From assembly GCF_016107625.1 (NCBI RefSeq), contig NZ_JABASV010000004.1, positions 186,001 to 250,000 of the forward strand: a stretch of DNA of 64,000 nt. The letters are read 5' to 3'. The notes under the pieces are model-generated. The model saw only the letters and a list, made by a program, of their open reading frames with translations, was not told the origin of the DNA and made no database searches. This document shows positions 1-11,097 of the stretch, piece by piece. Every line of letters begins with the position of its first letter. The stretch's first letter is position 1. The stretch comes from Vreelandella alkaliphila (GTDB lineage Bacteria > Pseudomonadota > Gammaproteobacteria > Pseudomonadales > Halomonadaceae). The position numbers were made by a program, and so were the translations under genes.

Positions 1-1834
1 CACTAGTAAGCAGCGTTCTAAAGGCTTCCACAACACGGCTGTCCATGACCTTTTCAACACCATTACGATGTGCAGCGATTAGATCATCTAACGCCAGCAT
101 AGCAAGCCGCTGGCCGGCATCCCAACGGTTAAAGCCATCGCTATCATGCGTCAGCAAAAACGCAAGGTCTTCACGCGAATAGGGAAAGTGTAGCTTTACG
201 GGTGCAGAAAAATCGCGCAGCAGTGAAGGAACAGGCGCTTCAGCAACGTCAGTAAAGACAAACGTCTGCTCATCTTCAGTGAGATGAATAACAGCGTCGT
301 TACCTAGCTTCTCACCTGACAGTGTTAATGTCAGATCCTGTCCCGACTTGGTGCCCACTAGCCCCATACGTACGGGAATGTGTAACGACAGCTTGTCTGA
401 TTGCCCTGGAGTCGCGGGGGTACGTTGGCGCAGAGTGAGATGATACTCCCCATGGGCGTAATCGTATTCACCGTGCGCATCGATTTCAGGCGTGCCTGCC
501 TGGGAGTACCAACGCATAAATTGGCTAAGGTCTACATCAGACACCTCAGCCATGCAGCCCACAAAGTCTTCAATGGTCACTGCCTGACCATCAAAACGTT
601 CAAAATAAAGATCTGAGCCGCGACGGAAGTCTTCCCAACCCAGTAAATTACGCAGCATGCGCACAACCTCTGCACCCTTTTCGTAAATCGTCAGAGTGTA
701 AAAGTTGGTGATTTCAATAAAGTGGTCTGGCCGGATCGGATGCGCCGTTGGCCCAGCATCTTCGGCGAACTGAGCAGTGCGGAAAAATGACACGTCTTGA
801 ATGCGCTTAACAGGAGCCGAGTTGGTATCGGCGGAAAAGCACTGATCACGAAATACAGTAAAGCCTTCCTTTAAAGAGAGCTGGAACCAATCACGGCAAG
901 TCACTCGATTGCCTGACCAGTTGTGGAAATATTCATGGGCAACAATCCCTTCCACATTTTGGAAGGCTGCGTCCGTCGCGGTATTGGGATGAGTTAATAC
1001 CGCAGCGGAGTTAAATATATTAAGCCCTTTGTTTTCCATTGCCCCCATATTGAAATCATTCACTGCCACAATCATAAACAGATCAAGGTCGTATTCACGG
1101 CCATAGGTCTGTTCGTCCCATGCCATAGCACGCTTAAGAGAGGCCATCGCATGTTCGGTTTTATCTAGGTTTTCTTGCTCGACCCATAACTGCAGCGTCA
1201 CGTTGCGGCCGCTCACAGTCTCAAAAGAATCTTCCACTTTATGCAAATTCCCAGCAACTAAAGCGAACAGATAGCAGGGTTTCGGGTGCGGGTCTTCCCA
1301 GGTCGCAAAGTGGCGGCCATTTTCCAATGCACCTTGATCAACAGGATTACCATTGGCGAGTAGCACTGGTTCACTGGTGGCGTTACCAATCACCGTTACC
1401 TTAAAAGTGGCCATCACATCAGGACGATCGGGGTAATAAGTAATTCGCCGAAAGCCTTCTGCTTCACACTGGGTGCAATACATGCCGTTAGATTGGTACA
1501 GCCCTTCCAACGCAGTATTGCTGCTGGGAGCTAGCTCCACCTCACTCTCCAGCATGAAGGTCTCTGGCACATCCGCTATGTGCAGCACCTCATCCGTTAA
1601 CTGATACGCAGCATCAGCCAAAGGGCTACCATCGATAGCGAGTGATATCAGCGTCAGATGTTCACCGTTAAGCACTAACGGCGCTTGTGAATCAGCGCTT
1701 GGATGACGCTCTATTTGCAGACGTGCTTTTACGCGGGTTGCTGCAGGGTCAAGATCAAACGTCAGCTCGGTATGGGTAACTAGGTAGGCGGGCGGCTGGT
1801 AGTCGCTTAAATAAACCGGCTGCGGATCAGACAT
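1..1834 (-). CDS. pepN: Aminopeptidase N (M1 family), 3' end outside window
   Basis: Zinc aminopeptidase of the cytoplasm that removes N-terminal residues from peptides. About 611 codons are read without interruption from the ATG at 1834 to the left edge, so the C-terminal part lies outside the window (E. coli PepN is about 870 aa). Seen: the M1 exopeptidase motif GAMEN at residues 264-268 and the zinc motif HEYFH starting at residue 300, nearly the same positions as in E. coli PepN, plus the downstream Tyr-containing catalytic region. A good ribosome site (AGGAG, 9 nt spacing) supports the start. It is followed upstream by yajQ on the same strand. Confidence 0.95.
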   Translation of the reverse strand, partial: MSDPQPVYLSDYQPPAYLVTHTELTFDLDPAATRVKARLQIERHPSADSQAPLVLNGEHLTLISLAIDGSPLADAAYQLTDEVLHIADVPETFMLESEVELAPSSNTALEGLYQSNGMYCTQCEAEGFRRITYYPDRPDVMATFKVTVIGNATSEPVLLANGNPVDQGALENGRHFATWEDPHPKPCYLFALVAGNLHKVEDSFETVSGRNVTLQLWVEQENLDKTEHAMASLKRAMAWDEQTYGREYDLDLFMIVAVNDFNMGAMENKGLNIFNSAAVLTHPNTATDAAFQNVEGIVAHEYFHNWSGNRVTCRDWFQLSLKEGFTVFRDQCFSADTNSAPVKRIQDVSFFRTAQFAEDAGPTAHPIRPDHFIEITNFYTLTIYEKGAEVVRMLRNLLGWEDFRRGSDLYFERFDGQAVTIEDFVGCMAEVSDVDLSQFMRWYSQAGTPEIDAHGEYDYAHGEYHLTLRQRTPATPGQSDKLSLHIPVRMGLVGTKSGQDLTLTLSGEKLGNDAVIHLTEDEQTFVFTDVAEAPVPSLLRDFSAPVKLHFPYSREDLAFLLTHDSDGFNRWDAGQRLAMLALDDLIAAHRNGVEKVMDSRVVEAFRTLLTS

Positions 1835-1867
1835 AGTGCGTGACTCCTGTAAGCTTATAAATTATTT

Positions 1868-1895
1868 GATGAGGCAGCGCCTAACGCTGCACCAT
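1868..1895 (-). terminator. Possible weak terminator after yajQ
   Basis: A short hairpin (GCAGCG / CGCTGC, 5-nt loop, 1874-1890) lies between yajQ and pepN. On the minus strand it is followed by an AT-rich stretch rather than a clean T run, so it may only attenuate transcription. Confidence 0.3.
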
Positions 1896-1918
1896 CGTAT
1901 TACTGTCGATCGAGTTAA

Positions 1919-2404
1919 TTAATCACGGAAGTTATCAAATTGTAATGGTAGTTCAGGCCCCTCTTCGCCACGTAAAAGCGCCATCACGCTCTGAAGATCG
2001 TCGCGTTTTTTACCCGTAACGCGCACTTTTTCACCCTGAATCTGAGCCTGTACTTTTAGCTTGCTGGCTTTGATACGCTTAACCACATCTTTTGCTTCAG
2101 CCTGATCAAGCCCCTGCTTTAGAACGACCTCCTGTCGGGCTTTCACACCAGACAACACCGGGTCTTGAATATCCATACAACGGGCATCAATTCCACGTGC
2201 AATCAGCCGATTGCGCAACACATCGAGCATTTGCTTTAGTTGGAAATCAACCTCAGCCTCAAGCTGAACTTTCTCTCCTTCAAGTGAAAAGCTGGCATCA
2301 ACACCTTTGAAATCAAAGCGCGACTGCACTTCACGATTTGCTTGGTCGATAGCATTGGACGCTTCGTGCTGATCAAACTCTGACACAATATCAAATGAGG
2401 GCAT
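1919..2404 (-). CDS. yajQ: YajQ family nucleotide-binding protein
   Basis: A 161-aa protein of the UPF0234/YajQ family (E. coli YajQ is of similar size), opening with the typical MPSFDIVSEFD and containing the family run RFDFKG. The fold is two ferredoxin-like domains that bind nucleotides. A Xanthomonas member is reported to bind cyclic di-GMP and act with a transcription factor; the ligand here is unknown. The start is supported by AGGA 8 nt upstream. The gene is divergent from cobO. Confidence 0.93.
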   Translation of the reverse strand: MPSFDIVSEFDQHEASNAIDQANREVQSRFDFKGVDASFSLEGEKVQLEAEVDFQLKQMLDVLRNRLIARGIDARCMDIQDPVLSGVKARQEVVLKQGLDQAEAKDVVKRIKASKLKVQAQIQGEKVRVTGKKRDDLQSVMALLRGEEGPELPLQFDNFRD

Positions 2405-2513
2405 GGCATCATTCCTAGTAAGACATGACCCACTATTCTAGAGCAGCTAGCCCCCACCCGGCCAATTTCTTACATAATGTGTCTTGCAGCGCTAACTTCG
2501 GCACCCCCAAAAC

Positions 2514-2541
2514 TTGAACAGAATTATCCATTAACTATACA
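2514..2541 (+). promoter_or_regulatory. Candidate sigma-70 promoter for cobO
   Basis: TTGAAC (2514-2519) and TATACA (2536-2541) are separated by 16 bp in the AT-rich gap between divergent yajQ and cobO, leaving a leader of roughly 80 nt. Assigned by eye. I found no cobalamin-riboswitch core in the leader. Confidence 0.4.
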
Positions 2542-2627
2542 AAACTTAACCACAGCAATATTAAATTGCCGCTGGATGAATTAACCTAGCCATCATTTAC
2601 TTAATCACTTACCGATGGATACCGACC

Positions 2628-3227
2628 ATGAGCGATCGCGATGCACGTCACAAAGCGTCGATGGAAAAACTGAAAGCCCGCGTTGACGAGAAAGTGGCCA
2701 ACGCTACCGAGCAGCGTGGGCTGTTGCTGATAAATACGGGCAATGGCAAAGGTAAAACGACTGCCGCCTGGGGCACCGTCACTCGCTCGCTTGGCTATGG
2801 CTATAAAGTTGGTGTCGTGCAATTTATTAAGGGATTATGGGAGTGCGGTGAACGCAATCGGCTAGAGGAAGACGCAAACCTCAGTGTTGCCATCATGGCC
2901 ACGGGCTTTACCTGGGATACCCAGAATCGCGAGTCAGATACCCAAGCTTGCCAAGCAGTATGGCAAGAAGCTGAAAAAATGCTCGCAGACCCAGCGACCT
3001 ATCTTGTTGTCCTGGATGAAATTACTTACATGTTGAAGTTCGGTTATTTAGATATTGATACGGTTAAGCAAGCACTGATCAATCGACCGCAAGAACAAAC
3101 GGTGATTATTACCGGACGCAATGCTCATCGAGATTTAGTGGCAATGGCGGATACAGTGACAGAGATGCAAGAGGTACGGCACGCGTTTAACAATGGCCTG
3201 CAAGCCCGTCGCGGCATCGACTTCTAG
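2628..3227 (+). CDS. cobO: Cob(I)yrinic acid a,c-diamide adenosyltransferase
   Basis: Transfers the adenosyl group of ATP to the cobalt of corrinoids, giving the adenosylated form (CobO/BtuR/CobA type). 199 aa, full length. An ATP-binding P-loop, NTGNGKGKTTAAWG, lies near residues 36-49, followed by VVQFIKG and the conserved VVLDEITY near residues 125-133. Only weak Shine-Dalgarno pairing precedes the ATG. No other cobalamin genes are nearby, so a salvage role is as likely as de novo synthesis. It converges on purA with a terminator between. Confidence 0.95.
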   Translation: MSDRDARHKASMEKLKARVDEKVANATEQRGLLLINTGNGKGKTTAAWGTVTRSLGYGYKVGVVQFIKGLWECGERNRLEEDANLSVAIMATGFTWDTQNRESDTQACQAVWQEAEKMLADPATYLVVLDEITYMLKFGYLDIDTVKQALINRPQEQTVIITGRNAHRDLVAMADTVTEMQEVRHAFNNGLQARRGIDF

Positions 3228-3250
3228 TTTTAATACGGATGCTAAAAAGC

Positions 3251-3281
3251 AAAAAGGGGCGATTTAATCGCCCCTTTTTTC
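3251..3281. terminator. Bidirectional Rho-independent terminator, cobO/purA
   Basis: A near-perfect 13-bp stem (AAAAAGGGGCGAT / ATCGCCCCTTTTT) with a 3-nt loop, flanked by T runs on both strands, sits between convergent cobO and purA. Confidence 0.9.
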
Positions 3282-3358
3282 AGCTACTCAATTTTTTCAA
3301 CTACTCAATCATCTCAGCAGCTTACAAACACACAAATTATTTATGCATGAATGCTAGC

Positions 3359-5847
<2,489 letters not shown>

Positions 5848-5942
5848 GTGAACAATCCTGCGAGACAATGAAGGCCCAAACAAGCAGCTACATCATGACG
5901 CGTTTTAGGCGTTCATGGACAAGCGCTAGTGAAATGAGGGCC

Positions 5943-5968
5943 ACAAAAAAACCGGGCGACGCCCGGTT
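5943..5968 (-). terminator. Terminator ending the hfl operon
   Basis: A perfect 8-bp stem (AACCGGGC / GCCCGGTT) with a 3-nt loop is followed by a run of Ts on the minus strand, between hflC and hisZ. It suggests that hisZ-purA has its own promoter or depends on readthrough. Confidence 0.85.
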
Positions 5969-6046
5969 AATTAAGTCTATCACGTTTGTGCGCCAGATGA
6001 ACCCCGCTAGGACTGCATAACCTTGCGGGGCTGGGCACACATATAA

Positions 6047-6931
6047 CTACTCTCCGTTGCTAGGAACCGCACTACGCAAATAGCGGAAGAAATCACTATC
6101 AGGCTCCAGCACCAGCAGGTTGTTATCACCTGCAAAGCTTTCACGATAAGCGTTCAAACTGCGCCAGAAAGCGAAGAATTCCTGATCCTGACCATAAGCC
6201 TGGGAGAAAATTGCCGCTGCTTCTGCATCGCCTTCACCACGCAGCGTTTCAGAACGCTCATTGGCCTGGGCGAGCAGTACCTGACGCCGACGATCAGCGT
6301 TAGCACGAATACGCTCAGCCTCTTCCTGACCTTGTGCACGCCATTCACGAGCTTCACGCTCACGCTCAGAACGCATACGATCAAATACTGCAGCCGAGAC
6401 ATCTTCTGGCAAGTCGATACGCTTAATGCGAATGTCACGTATCGCCACACCAAGCTCATCGCGCATCAGCTCATCTAGCTCAGCGGTAGGCCCTGTCATC
6501 AGATCATCGCGACGTTCGGCGATAATTTCCTGAAGATTCAAGCGACCAAACTCGTTACGTAAGCTTTCATCTACGCGCGGCTGAATCAGGCGAATCGCCA
6601 TCATTTCATCGCCTGCAGTCGCCTCGTAGTAACGCGTGGGATTTACCACCTGCCACTTGACGTAAGAGTCGACAATAACCGCTTTCTGCTCAAGGGTCAG
6701 ATAACGGCTGGTATCAGTATCAAGAGTCAGCAGACGCGTATCAAACTTACGAATCGTTTGCGCGATCGGTATTTTGACATGCAGTCCTGGCTGAATATTC
6801 TCTTCGATGACCTCACCAAAACGCAGCTTAACGGCACGCTGGGTTTCATCCACTACATACAAGCTATTACTAGCTAGCCAAGCCACAGCGGCCAAGCCAC
6901 CTACGATTAGCAGGGATCGATTATTAATCAT
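6047..6931 (-). CDS. hflC: FtsH protease modulator HflC
   Basis: Inner-membrane SPFH/band-7 protein that assembles with HflK into a large periplasmic cage around FtsH and modulates its proteolysis. 294 aa. An N-terminal membrane segment (residues about 5-25) is followed by the band-7 domain beginning at VDETQRAVKLRFGEV, then a long Ala/Glu/Arg-rich helix (about 190-250). The ATG follows the hflK stop directly, with the ribosome site (AGGG) inside the end of hflK, which indicates coupled translation. Confidence 0.96.
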   Translation of the reverse strand: MINNRSLLIVGGLAAVAWLASNSLYVVDETQRAVKLRFGEVIEENIQPGLHVKIPIAQTIRKFDTRLLTLDTDTSRYLTLEQKAVIVDSYVKWQVVNPTRYYEATAGDEMMAIRLIQPRVDESLRNEFGRLNLQEIIAERRDDLMTGPTAELDELMRDELGVAIRDIRIKRIDLPEDVSAAVFDRMRSEREREAREWRAQGQEEAERIRANADRRRQVLLAQANERSETLRGEGDAEAAAIFSQAYGQDQEFFAFWRSLNAYRESFAGDNNLLVLEPDSDFFRYLRSAVPSNGE

Positions 6932-8194
6932 TTAGCGGCCCTCCCTGCGAATGGGGTTACTTGATGACGAGGATGACGAGCTACTCTGGCTTCCCCGTAA
7001 CGAATCAAGCACCCGCGGATCAATCGATTCACTACTACCATCACCACTATTACTGGAAGAAGCATTACTGCCAGCAGCGCTACCGCCACGCATTTGATCT
7101 AATGGCAAATACATCAAAGGCGCATTTTCACTTACATCCAGCAGTACTTTGGGAGTATTACCAAAGACGTCTTCAATCGCATCCAGGTACATACGCTCAC
7201 GCATGATGTCAGGCGCGTTGCGATACTCGGTCAACAATGCGTTAAAGCGGTTAGCCTGACCTTGTGCTTCAGCCACGACCGACTCTCTATAACCTTGACC
7301 TTGCTCAACGACACGCTGCGCTTGGCCTTGAGCTGCAGGGATAATGGCATTGGCGTAGGCCATCCCTTCGTTGATCGTACGCTGACGATCTTCACGTGCG
7401 CGAATAACATCATCGAAAGCATCGATAACGGGCGCAGGCGCAGAGGTTGACTCAATGTTAATTGTCTGGAGACGAATACCAGCGCCGTAAGCATCCAAAT
7501 AAGATTGAAGGCGGCTTGCCACAGAGCTACCTAAAATTTCACGACCAGAGGTTAAAATGTCGATCATGTCAGTGCCACCGACAACGTGACGCAAGGCGGA
7601 GTCCAAGGCATTCTCGATAGAAAGTGCTGGATCGCGTACGTTTAATACGAAGTCACGGGGATTAGCCACTTGATACTGAGCAGAAATTTCCACTTCAACG
7701 ATGTTTTCATCACGCGTCAACATAGACTGCGTTTGGGAAACTGACCGAACACGGGTCACGTTCACCATACGAACATCGTCAATTAGCGGCGGATTCCACT
7801 GCAGGCCTGGGTCTACGATGCCCTGATACTCACCAAAACGCAGCACGACGCCACGCTCAGACTGGTCGACCAGATAAAAACCGGATGCGGCCCAGATAGC
7901 TAAAGCGACAACGACCAGCAAACCAGGTAGCGCTAGAGAGTTACGCGGCTTACCACCACCGCTTTTACCACTCCCGTTACCGCCACTGCTTTTTTTGCCA
8001 CCGCCACCCAGCATTCCGTTTAACTTATCTTGGAATTTCTTTAGTGCTTCATCGAGGTCGGGCGGACCTTGATTATTGCCACCATTATTACCTCCACCAT
8101 TACTTCCACCGCGATCACCGCCGTTATTACCACGTCGGCCACCACTGCTCCAGGGGTCGTGCTGGTTGCCACCACCAGGCTCATTCCAGGCCAT
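6932..8194 (-). CDS. hflK: FtsH protease modulator HflK
   Basis: Partner of HflC in the FtsH-regulating membrane complex. 420 aa. A Gly/Asn-rich cytosolic N-terminus (residues 1-75) precedes the membrane segment (about 87-108), the band-7 domain starting at VDQSERGVVLRFGEY, and the helical arm (about 280-340). The C-terminus ends in a Ser/Gly-rich tail with a run of nine serines before NPIRREGR. GGAGAAG lies upstream of the ATG. Both tails are low complexity and probably disordered; they create many false open frames on the other strand near 6960-7200 and 8040-8280. Confidence 0.96.
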   Translation of the reverse strand: MAWNEPGGGNQHDPWSSGGRRGNNGGDRGGSNGGGNNGGNNQGPPDLDEALKKFQDKLNGMLGGGGKKSSGGNGSGKSGGGKPRNSLALPGLLVVVALAIWAASGFYLVDQSERGVVLRFGEYQGIVDPGLQWNPPLIDDVRMVNVTRVRSVSQTQSMLTRDENIVEVEISAQYQVANPRDFVLNVRDPALSIENALDSALRHVVGGTDMIDILTSGREILGSSVASRLQSYLDAYGAGIRLQTINIESTSAPAPVIDAFDDVIRAREDRQRTINEGMAYANAIIPAAQGQAQRVVEQGQGYRESVVAEAQGQANRFNALLTEYRNAPDIMRERMYLDAIEDVFGNTPKVLLDVSENAPLMYLPLDQMRGGSAAGSNASSSNSGDGSSESIDPRVLDSLRGSQSSSSSSSSSNPIRREGR

Positions 8195-8369
8195 ACATCT
8201 TCTCCACTCAGGTGTTCACCTGCACTTAGCCTCACAGTTAGCAAGGCACGGTGCTTTTAATATTATTACTATATAAATTTTGTACCATACTTCTACCCGA
8301 GTTCACATAGGCTTCACATACCCAAGCTCATTTATATTTAAGCCTATATATGCGATGCAGCCTACGTGA

Positions 8370-9680
8370 CTACCACTCGTCAATTTCGCGTAAAGCGACG
8401 GGTAAATAGGTATTAGCACGCTCACCAAGTTGAGCCATGAGCTGATTGAAATCACGTCTAGGCAAGCGCACGTCTAAAACAGACTGTCCTTGCTCATCAA
8501 AATATTCTTCTCGAACTGCGTTCAACTCATGTAGACCAGCACGCAGCTTACCCTGCTCCGGAGACAGTGTAAGCGAAAAGCCAATAACATCATTTGCTAA
8601 ACGTTCGGTTAGCGCCTCATGCAGCAAATCAAGGCCTTGCCCTTGCTGAGCTGAGAGCCACACAACCTCAGGAACGCCGTGGCCATCGCGCTCAATTCGC
8701 GGTGCACTATCAAGACGGTCGATTTTATTCATGACCTTGAGAACAGGCACGCTATCAGCGCCTATCTCTTTGAGTACACGATCGACTTGCTCAACGTTGG
8801 CATCACGATCAGGATCAGCAGCATCTATTACATGCACCAACAGCGAGGCTTCCGCAGCCTCTTGAAGCGTTGCTCGGAAAGCTTCAACCAACTTGTGAGG
8901 CAGATGGCGAATAAAACCAACTGTATCGGCCATCACCACAGGGCCAACGTCTGCAATTTCGAGACGACGAAGTGTCGGGTCAAGCGTGGCAAATAGCTGG
9001 TCAGCTGCGTATACCTCAGCATTGGTAAGCGCGTTAAACAGCGTCGATTTACCGGCATTGGTATAGCCAACTAATGAAACGCTGTGAATCTCGGCACGTG
9101 AACGTGCGCGGCGGTTCTGGTCGCGCTGGCTGCGTACTTTATCGAGCCGTTTATGAATCGACTTAATGCGCCCACGCAGCAAACGACGGTCGGTTTCTAA
9201 CTGCGTTTCACCAGGGCCGCGTAAACCGATACCGCCCTTCTGACGCTCTAAGTGGGTCCAACCGCGCACTAGGCGAGTGGACATATATTCAAGCTGGGCA
9301 AGCTCTACCTGCAGCTTACCCTCATGGGTTCGTGCCCGCTGCGCAAAAATATCGAGTATTAAACCGGTACGATCAAGCACTCGACACTTGAGCTCATGCT
9401 CAAGGTTGCGCTCTTGGGAGGGACTTAAGCTATGGTTGAAGATCACCAGTTCTGCTTGGTGAGCTGCGAGCAGTGCTCGCAGCTCCTCCAACTTGCCTGA
9501 CCCGATAAACGTTCGGGAGTCAGGGCGCTGTCGGCTAGCAGTGAGTAATGTCGCGGGCTCTGCGCCAGCAGAGCGCACGAGCTCTAAGAACTCACCCGGG
9601 TCTTCACGTGCTTGCTCATCATGAAAGTCAACGTGAACAAGTACTGCCGTTTCACCGGCATCTGGGCGCTCAAAAAACAA
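8370..9680 (-). CDS. hflX: Ribosome-associated GTPase HflX
   Basis: GTPase that binds the 50S subunit and splits stalled or heat-damaged ribosomes. 436 aa. An N-terminal HflX domain with the conserved SRQRPDSRTFIGSGKLEEL region is followed by a helical linker (GGIGLRGPGETQLETDRR) and a G domain with G1 GYTNAGKST (about 206-214), G3 DTVGF and G4 NKID. It sits between hfq and hflK, as in many gammaproteobacteria. A 175-bp gap to hflK leaves room for a separate hflKC promoter, though I could not define one. Confidence 0.96.
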   Translation of the reverse strand: MFFERPDAGETAVLVHVDFHDEQAREDPGEFLELVRSAGAEPATLLTASRQRPDSRTFIGSGKLEELRALLAAHQAELVIFNHSLSPSQERNLEHELKCRVLDRTGLILDIFAQRARTHEGKLQVELAQLEYMSTRLVRGWTHLERQKGGIGLRGPGETQLETDRRLLRGRIKSIHKRLDKVRSQRDQNRRARSRAEIHSVSLVGYTNAGKSTLFNALTNAEVYAADQLFATLDPTLRRLEIADVGPVVMADTVGFIRHLPHKLVEAFRATLQEAAEASLLVHVIDAADPDRDANVEQVDRVLKEIGADSVPVLKVMNKIDRLDSAPRIERDGHGVPEVVWLSAQQGQGLDLLHEALTERLANDVIGFSLTLSPEQGKLRAGLHELNAVREEYFDEQGQSVLDVRLPRRDFNQLMAQLGERANTYLPVALREIDEW

Positions 9681-9716
9681 TCAATACCTCGTGGACTCTC
9701 TAGCTATCCAACGGTG

Positions 9717-9965
9717 TTAGATGTCCGCGTCGGGCGCGGCTGGATCTTGTGCCGGCAAACGCACGTTGCGCGAAGGCACTACCGTGGAAATAGCGTGTTT
9801 ATAAACCATCTGACTGACGGTATTGCGCAATAAAATGACAAACTGGTCAAATGATTCAATCTGGCCCTGCAATTTAATGCCGTTCACCAGGAAAATAGAG
9901 ACCGGAATGCGCTCCTTGCGCAAAATGTTCAGGTACGGGTCTTGAAGGGACTGCCCTTTGGACAT
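9717..9965 (-). CDS. hfq: RNA chaperone Hfq
   Basis: Hexameric Sm-like protein that anneals small RNAs to messenger RNAs. 82 aa. The Sm1 region (residues 8-40, with [11 protein letters not shown] and [10 protein letters not shown]) and the Sm2 motif YKHAIST are both present. The C-terminal tail after residue 70 is short and acidic (ending DADI), close to the Pseudomonas length and shorter than E. coli Hfq (102 aa). It lies between miaA and hflX in the conserved order. Confidence 0.97.
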   Translation of the reverse strand: MSKGQSLQDPYLNILRKERIPVSIFLVNGIKLQGQIESFDQFVILLRNTVSQMVYKHAISTVVPSRNVRLPAQDPAAPDADI

Positions 9966-10034
9966 GTTGCTCTCCCTAAAACTGTCGTTGGGGTTGGTTA
10001 TAAATGGCGCGCCCTACTGGTGCTGCGCCGCAAT

Positions 10035-10064
10035 CTTGTTGCCCGAAAGGCCTGGGGTTGTCAA
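10035..10064 (-). promoter_or_regulatory. Candidate promoter for hfq-hflX
   Basis: On the minus strand, in the 151-bp gap between miaA and hfq, a consensus TTGACA (plus positions 10059-10064) is followed after 18 bp by a weak -10 (AACAAG, 10035-10040). The -35 match is clear and the -10 poor. hfq promoters inside this operon are known in relatives. Confidence 0.3.
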
Positions 10065-10116
10065 AAGAGCCAGCCGGCCACTCGAAAACACTTGCTTACG
10101 AAATCACTATCTTACG

Positions 10117-11055
10117 CTAAGCACCGCTTTCACGCACGAATTTCAGCACCTTATCCAGTACGTCAGGCTGCTGTGAGTCTACCCACGTAAGCGACGGCCA
10201 ACTTCTTAACCACGTAAGCTGCCGCTTAGCGAGCTGGCGAGTTGCTATCACGCCACGTTCAATCAACTCGTTTTCGTCGTACTTACCGTCTAAGTGCTCC
10301 CATACTTGACGATAGCCAACACTCTTCATTGCTGGCAAGCCAAGATGAATGTCAGATCGTTGTTTGAGGGCGGCTACTTCATCTATCAAGCCCTCAGCCA
10401 ACATTGTTTTGAAGCGCACCGCAATGCGGTTGTGTAGCAATTGGCGATCACTAGGGGCTAACGCTATCGACATCACCCGCCAGGGAAAGGTTTCTGGCTG
10501 CTGTTCCGCCCATAGCTCACTCATAGGACGCCCACTTACATAATATACTTCAAGCGCGCGCATTAAGCGCTGTGGATCATTGGGATGTATGCGCTGCGCT
10601 GAATCGGCATCCACTTCAGCCAGCATACGATGAAGCGCTGCCAACCCTTCATTCTGCCGAATAGCTTCCAACCGTTGACGTATGGCGGTGTCTGCGGCAG
10701 GCAAGTTAGCAACGCCTTCCACCAGACGCTTAAAGTAGAGCATCGTCCCGCCAACCAATAATGGCACGCTGCCTGCCGCGCTGATTTGCCGCATCTCCTG
10801 CAGCGCATCTTCCCGAAAATCAGCGGCTGAATACGGCTCAGACGGATCACGAATATCAATCAAACGATGCGGCGCACGCGCCAACTCGGCAGCACTCGGC
10901 TTAGCACTGCCAATATCCATCCCGCGATATACCATCGCTGAGTCGACGCTGATCAGCTCATGCCCCAAACGCTCATGCAGAGCCATCGCCGTGTCGGTTT
11001 TACCAGCTGCCGTGGGCCCCATTAGAAAAATCGCCCAGGGGCGTGTGTCAACCAT
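10117..11055 (-). CDS. miaA: tRNA dimethylallyltransferase
   Basis: Adds the dimethylallyl group to N6 of A37 in tRNAs that read UNN codons. 312 aa. The P-loop [12 protein letters not shown] lies at residues 12-23, then [17 protein letters not shown] (DSxQVYR-type motif), [11 protein letters not shown] and [10 protein letters not shown], all in the family order. It is in the leftward operon between mutL (42-bp gap) and hfq. Confidence 0.96.
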   Translation of the reverse strand: MVDTRPWAIFLMGPTAAGKTDTAMALHERLGHELISVDSAMVYRGMDIGSAKPSAAELARAPHRLIDIRDPSEPYSAADFREDALQEMRQISAAGSVPLLVGGTMLYFKRLVEGVANLPAADTAIRQRLEAIRQNEGLAALHRMLAEVDADSAQRIHPNDPQRLMRALEVYYVSGRPMSELWAEQQPETFPWRVMSIALAPSDRQLLHNRIAVRFKTMLAEGLIDEVAALKQRSDIHLGLPAMKSVGYRQVWEHLDGKYDENELIERGVIATRQLAKRQLTWLRSWPSLTWVDSQQPDVLDKVLKFVRESGA

Positions 11056-11097
11056 CTGCTCTTAGCACTCCCTTCGTTGTCTTAACTAACCACGCAG

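Noticed and set aside
401..616. Open frame on the plus strand inside pepN
   Set aside because: It lies antisense to a clearly conserved stretch of aminopeptidase N and its product resembles nothing.
2405..2627. Cobalamin riboswitch upstream of cobO
   Set aside because: The leader is only about 80 nt from the likely promoter and I see no B12-box core.
6002..6030. Hairpin CCCCGC / GCGGGG after hflC
   Set aside because: The 17-nt loop and lack of a T run make it weak; the stronger hairpin at 5943-5968 explains termination.
6961..8276. Several plus- and minus-strand frames over hflK, rich in His/Tyr or Pro/Leu
   Set aside because: They are frame shadows of the Gly/Asn- and Ser-rich low-complexity ends of hflK.
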